The position numbers and the translations under genes are program-made. The notes beneath the pieces are model-generated. The model was not told the origin of the DNA and did no database searches. It was given only the letters and a program-made list of their open reading frames with translations. From Russula earlei (lineage: Eukaryota > Basidiomycota > Agaricomycetes > Russulales > Russulaceae): a stretch of DNA of 64,000 bases. The stretch's first letter is position 1; each line of letters starts with the position of its first letter. Where the stretch lies: positions 1 through 64,000 of the forward strand of contig JAGFNK010000302.1 of assembly GCA_025769875.1 (NCBI GenBank), in the 5' to 3' direction. Shown piece by piece: positions 39,729 to 51,943 of the stretch.

Positions 39729-42700
39729 TCAGCCCTGGTGGTGTGCGTTCACTCCCATCTCCTTCATGAAACGTTCGTGTTTCTCCCTGCTGAGTCCCTT
39801 TGTCAAGACATCAGCAACCTGATCCTCGGTTGGGGTGTATGCAAGATCGATCTCTTGCACGTCGACCTTTTGGCACAGGAAGTGGTGTCGCACCTCGATA
39901 TGCTTGGTGTGATCATGGAACTCTGGGTTCTTGGTGATGGCTATGGCAGATTGGTTATCAACGTGGAGTGTGGTGGGGAGATGAGGGCCTTGGCCCAGTT
40001 CAGTGAGTAATCGTCTCAGCCATACGGCTTCTTTTGCCGCATGCGCGGCCGCGATGTACTCCACCTCCATGCTTGAGAGGGCCACTGATGTTTGTTTCTT
40101 AGAGCTCCAGCTTATGGCCCCTTCTGCCAACATGCAGACAAAGCCAGAGGTCAACTTCCTGTCGTTCACGTCACTGGCCCAGTCCACGTCGACGTATCCA
40201 TTCAAGGTCGACTGGGTATCATGTCCGTGTTGGAAAACAAGGCAGTGGTCGCTCATTCCCCAGATATACCAGATAGCATGCTCGAGTGCGTGATGGTGCT
40301 CATTCCCTGGGCAAGCGGTGTGTCGTCTGAGTGTGGCAACGGTATATGCGAGGTCGGGTCGTGTCCCCAGCATGAGGTACATTACTGCACCAATCATGCA
40401 TTGATAGGACTTAATGTCTACCTCGGGTGAGTGCACCTTAAAAAGGTGTTCATTTGCGAGGGTCGGGGTGCTGATGGGTTTGGCGTTCGCCTTTCCAAAG
40501 CGCTCCAATATCTCCTCAACATACTTTTCTTGGGAGAGCGTGATCCAGCCTTCCTGGCGATCACGCGTGATATGGATGCCTAGAATCCATGTGATGTTTC
40601 CTAGGTCAGTCATTTCATAGTGTTTTTTCAGTTCCTTTTTGTCTGACTCGATTACAGTTAGATTTTCAGAGGCCATAGTGATGTCGTCGACATAGAGGGC
40701 TATGAATGAGAAGTTGCTGGGGGTCTTTTGGATGAAAACCACGTGGTCTGCATCCATGTGGGTGTACCCCATATGGGTGAGCGTGGCTTTGATATTTTCA
40801 TACCAAACACGCCCTCCTTGCTTCGTGCCATATACGGCCTTCAGCAGGCATAGTGCCATGCTGTCAGGTACATGGAATCCAGGAGGCAGTTCCATGTATA
40901 TTTCGTCTTTCAGTTCACCATTTAGGTAGGCTGATTTGACATCCATCTGGTGCACTTCTAGATCGTGTTCTGTGGCAAGGGCGAGGATTGTGCGCAGGGA
41001 CGCCATTTTGGCTATGGGCGCGAACATCTCATCGAAATCAATACCTTCAATTTGCATGAAGCCTTGTGCAACGAGGCACACTTTGTATTTCAGGATATTT
41101 CCGTCTGGGCCTCATTTAATTTTGAAGACCCACTTGCTGCCCACCACTTTTCGGTTTTGTGGGCATGGAACAATTTCAAAGACGCCCATGTTTTCGAAGG
41201 TGCATTGTTCGTCTTCGCACACAAGTTCCCATTCCGCAGCATCAGTGCGGGACATGGCTTCAGCATAGGACTTCAGATCTGTGGCCATGTCAGTATGCGC
41301 CAAGTTCCCTTGTTCATTTCATCGCTTTTGCTGTCCGTAGGATGTGGTGCCGAACTTGGGATCGTCATTGCATGTGGGCGCATGTGTAGTGCGTGTGGAT
41401 CGCCTGATGGTGGGTTGTGCGGGAGGTTCGTCTTCCTCATCGCCCTGCGGTTCGGCAGCGGGTGCGAGTTCGGCATCTCGTGCCCCCTCCAAGTTGCTAT
41501 CGTCTTCGTCGATGTCGTCAACACTTTCATCTGCATCGTCGTTTTCGAGAGTTACACGCTCAATGCGTGGTGTGGGGCCCCCATCATCAAATATGACGTC
41601 GCGAGACTCCAGGATGCAATGGGTGGGATGATGGACTAGCTTGTAGGCTTTCCATTGGTGCGTGTATCCAAGGAATGTACACACCAATGACCTAGTGTCA
41701 AGTTTGGTGCATTTTTCCTTAGGGATGTGGACGAAAGCTTGGGCTCCGAAAACGCGGAGTCGGGATATGTTTGGTTTGTTCCCGTTCCATGCCTCTTCTG
41801 GGGTCATGTTGTCGAGCGCGCGAGTTGGTGTAATGTTGTGGATGAGGGCCACGTACTTGAGTGCGTCGATCCAGAACGACTCTGGAAGGTCGGCGTCGAT
41901 GAGCATTGCCCGGACCTTATCAAGTAGGGTCCAGTTCATGCGCTCTGCGACGCCATTGTGTTCCGGTGTGTCCGGAGTGGTAGTCTCTAGCTGAATACCT
42001 TTTTCTGTCAGGTATGCTTGAGATTCTCCACCAGTATATTCGCCCCCTCCGTCTGTGTGGAGGATCTTTAGGCGTCGGCCAGTTTTGACTTCTGCACGCA
42101 CGGTGAATGCCTGGAGGTGTGCCAGAGCGTCGTACTTGTGCTTCAGTCCGCTGATGAACACTTTCCGAGACATATCATCTGTCCAGGTGATAAAATACTC
42201 AAAACCTTGGCGAGTTTGTGTGGGCATCTTTCCACAAATGTCCGAGAAGACGCGGCCTAACACAACATTGGCGCGCGTGCCAGTTGTCTTTGAGATTTCG
42301 TCCCGGGTTTGCTTCCCTTTGAGGCAAGGGATACATTTCCCAGAGGTGAGTCCTTTGCCCACAATCTCCATTCCTTTTACCATGCCCTTTTTCAGCATCT
42401 GGTTTATAGTGTTAGGGTCTAAGTGACCAAGGCGACGGTGCCAAAGGTCTAGGGAGGCCTTGGATGAGGCGGTGCATGTGGCAAGGGCGACCTCATGTAT
42501 TTGGTTGCCTTCCATGGGGAAATGGTCCAGCGTGGCTATGCTCGCGGACTCAGACTTGGGGGATTTGATGGACATAGCATATAATGAACCATGTAGAATC
42601 CCCTCACATACAAGTTGGTTGCTGTCATATATGCCACATGTTTCCCCTTCAAAATGGACTGATGCCCCACGCTGTGCTAAGTGTGAAACTGACAGTAAGT

Positions 42701-43943
42701 TTCCGTTTAAGTCCAGTACATGCAAGACATCGCGGAGCAACGCGGTGCTCCACGCGCCATTTGTGTGCATTTGGACTTGGACCTGGCCAACTCCAATTGC
42801 AGGGATGGAGCTGTTATCTCCAAGGATGACTTGAGTAGGGCGTGAAAAGGTAGTATATTGGCTGAACCATTCACGGTGCGAAGTCATGATGCATGATGCC
42901 CCGGAGTCCATGAGCCAGCCGTCCTTAAGGTTAGCTGCTCGGAGGTCCTCGGTTTTAAGTGCACAGATTGTGGTCGGGGCTGTATCATCCCCAGACATGT
43001 GGTATAATCGATAGGGATTGTCGTGAGTGAAAGCATTGGCAACTCCAGCGCTAGTGATTTGCGGTGGTTGAGACTTCGGTGTCCCAGGCACGCTATCATC
43101 GGAAGTTGCGATTTTTGCCTTCTTGTCTGGTTTCCCATGAAGTTTCCAACATACTGTTATAGTATGTCCTGTCTTGTCGCAATGGGTACATTTTTTCTTG
43201 TCCCTTTTTGAGTCCTTTCCCTTTCCTTTGTTTGACACATTGGAAAAGTAGAGCGCGGCGGTATCACCTGACTCGTGGATCGTGTCCCACTCTTCAATGA
43301 GGATTTGGCTCGATATATAGGTGGTATTAAGTTTGTCAACAGGGGTGGAGCATAGGATCCTTTTGGAAGTGTGCATTGACTTCAGGAGTGAAAGGATCAT
43401 CATGAAAGCTAGGACTTTTGGGTTTATTGGGAATCCGATTGTCACAAGCATTTGCGTGGTGAGTACTTTGTGCGCAAGCTGAGGGGCCATCGGTTCCATG
43501 TCCGTTAAGGGTTTTAGAAATAGGTCACCCAGTAGTTGAGCAGCCTGGTGCTCACCTGCTCCTTGGAAACATTCTGCGAGTATGTCCCAGGATTCTTTGG
43601 AAGTAACTGATCCAAGTATTATGGTGAGAGCGTGCCCTCGGACTGTCATAAAGATTTGGGCGCGCGCATCACGGTCCCTTGACATCCAATCTGCGGCACC
43701 ATCAGGGTCTACGATCTCACTCAGTTTCTGTTCAGTTCCTTTTACTATATCCAATAGATCCGTAGCTAGGAAGATGGCTTCCATCACTCCTTTCCACTGA
43801 GCATACTTGACTTCGCCGTCCTCAAGGGTAGGTGCATCGGGTCGTTGAATTCTGCCTCTTCCATTTTTTCCTGCAGTTCCTGCTGTGGGAGCACTTGTGC
43901 CTTTTATAGTTGAAGGCTGTGCGACTGTCGGTGAGGTACTCAT
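39729..43943 (-). pseudogene. gag-pol: Cop-1 Gag-Pol polyprotein, two TGA codons
   Basis: ATG at 43943. Gag domain residues of about 1-240 (YAQWKGVMEAIFLATD), knuckle CTHCDKTGHTITVC, protease WLMDSGASCIMTS, GAG-pre-integrase LWHRRLGHLDPNTINQML with CIPCLKGKQ, integrase core (TDGGGEYTG, PEHNGVAERMNWTLLDK), then an acidic linker. After TGA at 41319-41321 and TGA at 41112-41114 come RT (VHQMDVKSAYLNGEL, ALYVDDITMAS) and RNase H (YVDVDWASDVNDRKLTSGF, SSMEVEYIAAAHAAKEAVWL), ending at 39729. The stop at 41112 sits in KIK-GPDG where related elements usually have Arg, so CGA-to-TGA is likely. Otherwise the frame is open throughout. About 1,400 codons in all, normal for copia. Confidence 0.94.
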
Positions 43944-44016
43944 TCTGCTTTGTTATGGGAAAGAATGGCTTTATTTGGGATGTTGATGTAATTAGTAGCT
44001 GTCAGGTCTCATAATC

Positions 44017-44265
44017 TGTTGAAGCTAAAAGGATTGTTACTCAGTCTTGTGTATGAAAGACTATATTAGTTAGTAAGCTAACCTAAAAGGATTGTTACTA
44101 TGTACGGTATTAGATCTTAGGGAGAGCGGTAAAAGGGGTGTTGTACTGACCTCAGTCTTGTGTATGAAAGACTGAGGGAAAAATCAAATGACAAGTATTC
44201 GAATATTTACACGTATGGCTCGGCTTTGTCCGTACATATGCCACCGGTTGGCTGCACATCCAACA
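44017..44265 (-). repeat. Cop-1 5' LTR
   Basis: 249 bp, TGTTGAAGCTAAAAGG...CATCCAACA. It contains repeated GTCTTGTGTATGAAAGACT hairpins. I could not match the bases beside it to a tRNA. Confidence 0.95.
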
Positions 44266-44360
44266 AGTATTGCTTGCTTGACTCAAGCATATCTGCATTG
44301 GTAGGACGCGTTCATAGACGCGACCATTGATCTTATTTAAGGCACTTTTGAGCCTTAACA

Positions 44361-44372
44361 TAAGTCAAGCTT
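44361..44372 (+). other. Gyp-C2 primer-binding site, self-priming type
   Basis: TAAGTCAAGCTT directly follows the LTR. It is complementary to the predicted RNA start AAGCTCGACTTA (39357-39368) at 11 of 12 positions, and to the Gyp-C1 start motif at 12 of 12. Confidence 0.7.
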
Positions 44373-45066
44373 CTATCACAGACATCACTGTGAAAGCAAC
44401 CAGAAATAGGCAGGAAGCCTTAGGACTAGGATCTAGTCATCATATGGTCAGCAACCTACGCTGAAGTAGTCAAGGGAGAGAATCTATACAGACCTCTTCA
44501 CGACAAGAAGAAGGTGTACTACATGACTCTCGACGAGCAGCATGGTTGGACACACGCATACTTCTGTAAAGACCCCTACTGTCATTGGCATAGACAGTGG
44601 TAAGCAGGCACACAAGTCCCAACTCCCTAGGAAAGGCAGTGGCAGGCAGACAAACTGGAGATCGAAAGTGAACATAGCATACACATAAAGTTCAACCAGA
44701 AATCAAAGCAAGGAACCAAGTTCAGTTGGTTCAAAGCTAGAGAGAGGGACGATCTACCCTCAGGAATCAAAGGGACTGCCATCTGGTGTTGGGCAGACCA
44801 GAAAGGACCTAACAGATATGAGGTCCGATACAAAGGAAGCTACCTTCCTTGCAAATACATCAACAATCAGTGGTACTTTGCTGATTACCACCAAGGATGT
44901 CCCTACACAGAAGAGGACGAAGACATTGACGAATATAAGGTTCTAGGTCTAGGAATCAAGACAGATCCTTATACTACTCATTGGGAACCCAGAAGCCCAA
45001 TAGTAGACGACCCAGCTCCATTGATACAAAAGTCATCAAGTGGAGAAACAGAGAAGTTGGACCCTC

Positions 45067-45361
45067 TGTTGGATATACAATCTGTCATATAGATTAATCC
45101 ACTTCACTGTACCCAAGGCTAGGTAGCTCAGTGGTTAGAGCACCTGGTATATATCCGGGAGGTCCTGGGTTCAATCCCCAGTCTGGCCATTTTCTTAATT
45201 GCACCAGGATATAGGGAATCATGTGAGCGCATGTCAACCCCCTCCTCTGAGGTCCCCAGGTTGGGTCCCATAGTGTTGAACCCGCAAGTCGGACCCAAGA
45301 GGGTGGCAATGACTAAGCACCTCCTCTGAGGTCCCTTTATCTGTGGTTGAATTTCACAACA
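45067..45361 (+). mobile_element. 295-bp LTR-like insert carrying a tRNA-like sequence
   Basis: TGTTGGATATAC...TTTCACAACA with CCCTC at 45062-45066 and 45362-45366. Gyp-C1 shows the empty site (reading ACCCTCCAACTACAG on the minus strand). LTR-form ends and a 5-bp duplication imply insertion by a retroelement integrase. Inside are a tRNA-like sequence and a duplicated CTCCTCTGAGGTCCC motif (two copies, about 45240 and 45325). Confidence 0.88.
45117..45189 (+). tRNA. tRNA-like sequence, anticodon position reads TAT
   Basis: Cloverleaf by eye: acceptor 45117-45123 pairs with 45182-45188 (two G-U pairs), D-arm GCTC/GAGC, anticodon stem CCTGG/CCGGG with loop TATATAT, T-arm CTGGG/CCCAG with loop TTCAATC, and A at 45189. 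A box TAGCTCAGTGG and B box GGTTCAATCCC are intact and a T-run follows. The loop has A instead of the universal U33, so it may be a tRNA relic, or a pol III promoter carried by the insert, rather than a working tRNA (nominally Ile-UAU). Confidence 0.6.
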
Positions 45362-47106
45362 CCCTCCAACTACAGATCAGAAAGCAGAAGCACCAGAAGT
45401 ATTGGAGCTAGCTGAAAGACTAGAGCAGACAGTACATGTCTCGCCCATTTAACCAACAATCGTTGAAGAACAAGAAGAATCAGTTGAAATGGCTACCATT
45501 GCAGCAACACAGACAGCCACCATTGCCACCCAGACAGCAGGTGGAAGAACAGGGCCCACCATTGTAATAAACCCTGGAGGCGGTCCACCTGGTGCAGGAG
45601 GACCACCTGGAGGTGGAGGAGTCCCCATTGGACACACAGGTCCACCAGAACCAGGAGGAGGACCACCTGCAGCACCTCCTGTAGGAGCAGGGGCAAACCT
45701 GGCACCTCAGCTGGCACCAGGCCCCCATGGAGGCAATGGATCTCTGAAAGGAGACCCTCCTGAAGTCTTCAAAGGAGACAGGAAGAAGATGAAGTACTTT
45801 GTCCAGGATTTCAATTAATGGAATCTGCTTAACAGTGACAACCTGACCATGACTATTCCAATGAAACAAGTAGCCTTAGCTCTCACCTACATCAAAGGAG
45901 AGAAAGTGCATGAATGGGTGGTCAACCAAATGAACCTGGTAGAAGCAAAAAGAAATGGGGACCCACCGTCTCCCTATGCACCTGTGCAGCTGGATCCAAC
46001 TGATATGCTCTTTTGGACTGAATTTGTGGATGACTTCTTCAGAGAATTCAAAGACACCACAGAGCCTGAAGACGCTTTCATGGAGCTACAACAATTGTCC
46101 ATGTCTAAAGCAGCATCGCTGGATGATTATACCAGCAAATTCCTTGTTCTGCTCAGTAAAGCAGGATGGGACCAGAATTCACCAGGAGCAGTTGAAGCCT
46201 ATAAGGCTGGACTGATCACCTGGCTGGTGCGACGAATCTACAATCAACCAGTCAGACACATACCTGCCGTCAATGATCTGCAAGCATGGATCAATGCTGC
46301 TAGGGAAGAACAGGCCAGAGACCAGCTTATGAAGGCTAATATTGGATCTGGAGGTGGATCATTGACCACCAGGGAAAATCGCATGAAATCCCTACAGGCT
46401 GGGAAAAGGCGAAACCAAAGAGACCCGAATGCTATGGAAGTGGACTCAGTATCCGCTGATGCAGCAAGGACCAAGCAATGTCCTCCTCTGACAGAGGAGA
46501 AGAAGAAACTGCTAGCAGAAGGGAAATGTTTCATCTGCAAGAAGGCAGGGCATATCAGCCAGAACTGTCCTAACAAGGACAGAGTCAAAAAGAAATCAAG
46601 TAACCCAAGGGACAAAGGAAAAGCTCAAGCTCTGGAAACAGAAAAGGAAGATGACTCAGGGGACAGTGGAAATGAAAGCACTCTCTCTGGATGATTTGCA
46701 TCTCCTCCTCCTACCTATAACAAGAGCTCCTCCTCTGTGTCCATAAAGAAGATGTCCACCAAACAGAAGGAGGACTTATTGGAAGAACTGATGGAACAGG
46801 GTTTTTAGGAACACCTAAGTTGATGGCCTGGCTTAGGAAGAATAGTGTGTTGCAAGTGTACATTAGAAGACTGAATGCTATGAATATTCCATTTACTTTC
46901 ATCACTGCACACACGACGGCTGAGGAATCTGCTCTGCTAGACAGCGGAGCAACAGAGAACTTCATTGATCACTCAGCTTGGAAAAGACTGAAGATTGGAA
47001 AACAGGAACTACATGAACCCATGGTAGTACAAAACATCAACGGAACCCAGAATAAGCAAGGGGAACTCACCCATTACTGCTGGCTTCATGTCCAATACAA
47101 GGAGAA

Positions 47107-47936
47107 TGTCAAGACACATACTGCTGATCCATGTGGACTCAGGAGCAGGTGGGCAAGGGTCAGAACAGATGGTACGCAGCATAGGCGGCATTGAACAGGA
47201 GGACAAGCCAAATGACTAGAATGTACCAGATAGGGACTGGTACGTGTAACTGGAGGCAGAGGCAAAGACTGGAGGCCAGTGCAGCGGGAGGACTTTAAAC
47301 AAGGCGGTTGTTGAAGAGTACCTTGGAAGCGAGGGGAATCTTTAGACCGAGCGGTCGCGGGGGAGTACCCAGGAAGATGAGAGTATCACAAATGGACAGT
47401 CTGACAACTGCCATACTTCATTGGGGCTTATATACAGTGTACAGGGTCGATTACAAAGAACTGGGGCTATTCTAGACTCTTTGGTACCATCCAATAGGAC
47501 TACAGAGGCATAAACTTGCTTGTGTCAAGTTTCAGGCTTACTGAGCGCATTACTGATCATTGTGGAGCGATGACATCATTATGATATCACTGTGGGGCGC
47601 TTAGTGAGCCTATGAGGTTACTGTGGAGTCGCTCAGTCAGCCATGATGTCATTGGAGCCTTGATGACATCAGATGAGTTATGCAATGGTTTCTAAGAGTT
47701 TGTGCCGCTGTTTCAGGGTTCCTGGTGGCTGGGTGACCATGTGGCTGCCACGCGATGATTACCCGATTAGGAAACGGGTGCCTGGTCGTGTTATAGTGCC
47801 TTTGCGATAGCAATATCTTGCACTGCAGGAGGGATAGCCCAGAAAACAGAAGGGAGTTGGTGATGCAAAATGAGAGAGGTCTCTCTTGAGTGAAATAGGA
47901 CCATCTACAGCCAGGACCTGGCCTTGGTTCATAACA
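47107..47936 (-). repeat. solo LTR-B between protease and RT of Gyp-C2
   Basis: 830 bp, TGTCAAGACACATACTG...GGTTCATAACA, with GAGAA at 47102-47106 and 47937-47941. Confidence 0.96.
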
Positions 47937-49016
47937 GAGAAAGAGAGCTTGCAAAAGTTCTATCTCACAGATTTAGGAACAGATCGGGTCATCCTGGGAT
48001 ATCCCTTCCTATATGAGTTCGACCCCACTATCAACTGGAAGAAAGGACAGCTGATGGAAGGAGCAGTACAGATTGAGACTGCTCAATACAAGTACCTGGA
48101 TCTCTATGTCGCAAATATCCAAAAGCAAGTAAGAGATGAAAGCCAACAATTGAAGAAAGGGGAAGCCATTTACCTACAGAAGACGACTATTGCTCAGAGA
48201 TCGGCCCAGCAGTCAATTGAACCACAGGAAGGAGAGGACCCCCTTGCCAATGTTCCAAAGCGATTCCACCACTTTGCAGATGTCTTCTCAGAAGAGAAGT
48301 CCCAGAGGTTCCCACCACCAAGGGAACCAGACATGCAGATAGAGCTGTTACCTGATGCACAAAAAGAGCTAAACTGCAAAGTGTACCCCCTAACACAAGA
48401 TGAGTGAGAATACCTCAAGAAATTCCTTGCTGATGAAGTAGAAAAGCGATACATCACTCCAGGTCCATCCAGCTACACATCTCCAGTGTTCTTCATTGGC
48501 AAGAAGGACAGCAAGGAGAAGAGGATCATTGTAGACTATTGATGACTAAATCAGTGGACTAGACGAGACAATGAACCTTTACCACATCTGGAACAAGAGG
48601 TGGAAAGACGTCAAGGGAAGAAGGTGTTCTCCAAGTTCGATATACAATGTGGATACAATAATGTGCAACTGGCAGAAGGAGATCGCTGGAAAGCAGCGTT
48701 CAAGATGCCATATGGAACCTACCTGCCCAACATCATGTATTTTGGGCTCAAGAATGCACCAGCCTTCTTTACTAGGCTGATGAGAAGAGACTTTGGTGAC
48801 TGGCTGGACTGATGGGCAGAATACACTGTCAACTATCTGGATGACTTTGGAATTGCCATGGGGGACAGTCCTAAACAACTAGAAATCCACAAGCAATGCA
48901 TCAGTGAGCTACTCATGCTGATGCAGAAGAAGTCATACTTCCTGAAACCCAAGAAGTGCCAGTTCATGGTGCGGAAACTAACCATGCTAGGGTGGGACAT
49001 AGATGAAGGGAAGATG

Positions 49017-49845
49017 TGTTACAAACCAAGGCCAGGTACTGGCCAAATATTGTCCTATTCCACTCAAGAGAGACCTCTCTCACTTTGCATTACCAACTCC
49101 CTTCCATTTCTTGGGCTATCCATCCTGCGGTGCAAGATATCGCTATTGCAAAGACACCATAACATGACCAGGCACCTATTTCCCAATCGGGTAATCATCG
49201 CGTGGCAGCCACATGGTCACCCAGCCACCAGGAACCCAAAACAGTTGCACAAACTCTTAGAAACTGTTGCATAACTCATCTGATGTCATCAAGGCTCCAA
49301 TGACATCATGGCTGACTGAGCGACTCCACAGTGACCTCATAGGCTCACTAAGCGCTCCACAGTGACATCACAATGATGTCATCGCTCCACAATGATCAGT
49401 AATGCGCTCAGTAAGCCTGAAACTTGACACAAGCAAGTTTATGCCTCTGTAGTCCTATTGGATGGTACCAAGGGGTCTAGAATAGTTCCAGTTCTTTGTA
49501 ATCGACCCTGTACACTGTATATAAGCCCCAATGAAGCATGGCAGTTGTCAGACCATCAATTTGTGATACTCTCATCCTCCTGGGTACTCCCCCGTGACCG
49601 CTCAGTTTAATGATTCCCCTCGCTTCCAAGGTACTATTCAACGACCGCCTTGTTTAAAGCCCCTTCGCTGCACTGGCCTCTAGTCTTCGCCTTTGCCTCT
49701 TGCAGCACCTACCAGTCCCTATCTGGTATCTCCTCATCATTTGGCTCATCCTTCTGTTCAATGCCACCCTCACCGCGTATCGTCTGTTCCGACCCTTGCC
49801 CACCTGCTCCTGAGTCCTTAGTGATCAGCAGTACATGTCTTGACA
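49017..49845 (+). repeat. solo LTR-B in Gyp-C2 RT
   Basis: 829 bp, TGTTACAAACC...GTCTTGACA, with AGATG at 49012-49016 and 49846-49850. The CRE octamer here reads TGATGTCA. Confidence 0.96.
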
Positions 49846-50485
49846 AGATGAAGATTGAGGCCTCCAAGGTCTGAGGAATCATGGACTGGCCTAGGGAAAT
49901 CAAGGATGTACACGAAGTATGCAAAGTCATGGGAGTCCTCAGTTACAATAGGGCTTTCATTTGAGGGTTCAGTCAGATTGCTCGACCCATTATCGCCTTG
50001 ACAAAGAAAGGGGTGCCATTTGAATGGACCCAAGAATGCAAAGATGCTCTGGAATGACTTATCCAGATAGTATCTTCTGACCCCATCCTGCTCCATCCTG
50101 ATGAGGAGCGACCCTTTGAACTGGAAGTAGACACATCCAATTATGCTATTGGAGCAGTACTATTCCAGAAGGATGAACATGGAAAGAGGAGGCCAATAGG
50201 TTACTTCTCTGCAGCATTGAAACAAGCAGAAAAGAACTATGATATACTGTATGGGACAAAGAGTTCTTAGCCATGGTGCGAGCCTTGAAACACTGGAGAC
50301 ACCTGCTCATGAGAGCAAAGCATAAGGTAGTGGTCTATACAGACCATGCAAACCTGTTGCATTACCACACCCTCAGCAAATAAACGGTTGAGTAGCAAGA
50401 TACATTACCTTCTTGGCGGACTTCGACTTAGAACTGAAACACCAGGTAGGGGCAAGGAATAAAGCAGATGCCCTGTCTAGGAGAC

Positions 50486-51448
50486 TGTCATGAACCATTC
50501 TCCGGAGAGGGCCCTTGAAGGACCCTTCCATATAGGAGGAAACCCAGCCTCTATGGTGTCACCCTGTTCACATGAGCAAAAGGGGTGAGTAGAGGTGTCC
50601 ACAATATTGCACGTGCATTGTCATGCAAGCAATTCTCGGCACAATCGACATAGAGCAAGCCCCACTTAAGGGCAACCCTTCTAGCAATAAAGGACAGTAT
50701 TAGGGCCTTCCTAGGGACCCTTTAGAATGACTCTAGGTGCTCTACAATAAGCACTAACCTAGTATCAAAGACCCTACAACGCATTATTAGACCAACTCTA
50801 ATAACTATAGAACAAACTATAACGCAATACTAAGGACCTTAATAGAAGTATTAGGGTCGACTCTGAGGACCCTAATAGAATTATATAAGGGCCTTATAGG
50901 ATAACACTATTCCCTAACCAAACTACAAAGTCCTCAAATGACCGGCCCTAAACTAACTAACAGAAAATGAATCAGGTGCTTGCACGTGTACTAAAGCAGT
51001 GAACACGTGGACAGTGAAGGCTCTTACTCACCAAGAGAAGCCTTCTTACTCAGCAGCTTACTGAGCATGACTGAGCATGCTCAGTAAGCACACTCCGACT
51101 TCTTACTCATCACTGTATTGTGCTTGATAACAAGGTTATGACTTGTTCCCTATTTAACAGTTCTCTTGTAGTATATAAGCGCTCAATAAAGTAGCGGACA
51201 GTCCTCAGACTGTCCATTTGTTTACGGCACTCTCCATCCCTGGGATACTCCTTTAAGGACCATCCCCTTGTGACTATCCTGGCCTCCTCTCTGCGTGATT
51301 GCTTGACCCTCACAGTAACGGTACCTCTCTGGTATTTGTTGCTACTCTGGACTCTGCTTCTAGCCCACGCTGTCCTAGATGTTTATCGACTCGTCTCTGA
51401 ACTAACCCCTCGCTCTTGAACTGGATTGTTCAACAGTGAGTCTTGACA
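50486..51448 (+). repeat. solo LTR-A in Gyp-C2 RNase H region
   Basis: 963 bp, TGTCATGAACC...GTCTTGACA, with GAGAC at 50481-50485 and 51449-51453. Confidence 0.96.
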
Positions 51449-51943
51449 GAGACCTGACCTTCACGATGGACAAGGGGATAAAGAAGAAGTGGTCGTGCTA
51501 CCTGACCACCTTTTTATTTGAGTAATGCATACTACTGCATTGGAAGAATGGATAAAGAACCAACAAGGGGAAGAAAGACACCGATTAAAGTTACTTGATT
51601 GGGTACAGAGACACCAACTGGAGAAGCGACATAGCTTATGGTGGAAGAATGAAGCCTTGGTGGTTACAGGTGATGAAGGGACCCACAGGATGTTACTGGA
51701 ACAGTATCATGACAGTCCCACAGCAGGACACCCAGGGAAAGCTAAAAAATTACTGGGAATGATGTGATACTACTGGTGGCCTACCATGAGATGCTTTGTC
51801 GACTGATATGTAGAAGGATGTGCAATTTGCCAAAGTAACAAGTCAAACACTCTTCCAAGTTGACCTCCCCTGTATCCCATACCACCAGAAGAAGGGGCTA
51901 CTCCCTTCTCAACTGTCAGCATGGACTTTGTGGTCAAATTGCC

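Larger units (their letters stand above)
39473..44265 (-). mobile_element. Cop-1: nearly intact Ty1/copia element
   Basis: 4,793 bp with 249-bp LTRs at both ends and AGTAT duplications at 39468-39472 and 44266-44270. One polyprotein on the minus strand with copia domain order (integrase before RT) is interrupted only by two TGA codons. The left LTR starts AG instead of TG. The two LTRs differ at roughly 14 positions by eye, mainly transitions plus a small cluster near 39640/44185. Confidence 0.96.
38946..44360 (+). repeat. Gyp-C2 5' LTR (LTR-C), split by Cop-1
   Basis: TGTTACCGTGTGG...GAGCCTTAACA. TATATAAA at 39323-39330 and the start motif AAGCTCGACTTA at 39357-39368. Cop-1 plus one AGTAT duplication separates the last 95 bp or so. 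Confidence 0.95.
44437..46694 (+). pseudogene. gag: Gyp-C2 gag
   Basis: A decayed N-terminal region (AYFCKDPYCHWHRQW, then WCWADQKGPNRYEV) is followed by the tRNA-bearing insert, a Gly/Pro tract, a TAA near 45816 and an uninterrupted stretch 45849-46694. The latter holds the capsid-like domain (LFWTEFVDDFFREFKD) and knuckle CFICKKAGHISQNC at 46527-46568, ending in a Glu/Asp/Ser tail. The early part has stops (TAA after HRQW, TAG after TP). The intact knuckle shows what Gyp-C1 lost by deletion. Confidence 0.88.

Noticed and set aside
45236..45340. CTCCTCTGAGGTCCC duplicates as a second tRNA or small RNA
   Set aside because: No cloverleaf or box elements can be drawn; they appear to be a simple internal duplication of the 295-bp insert.
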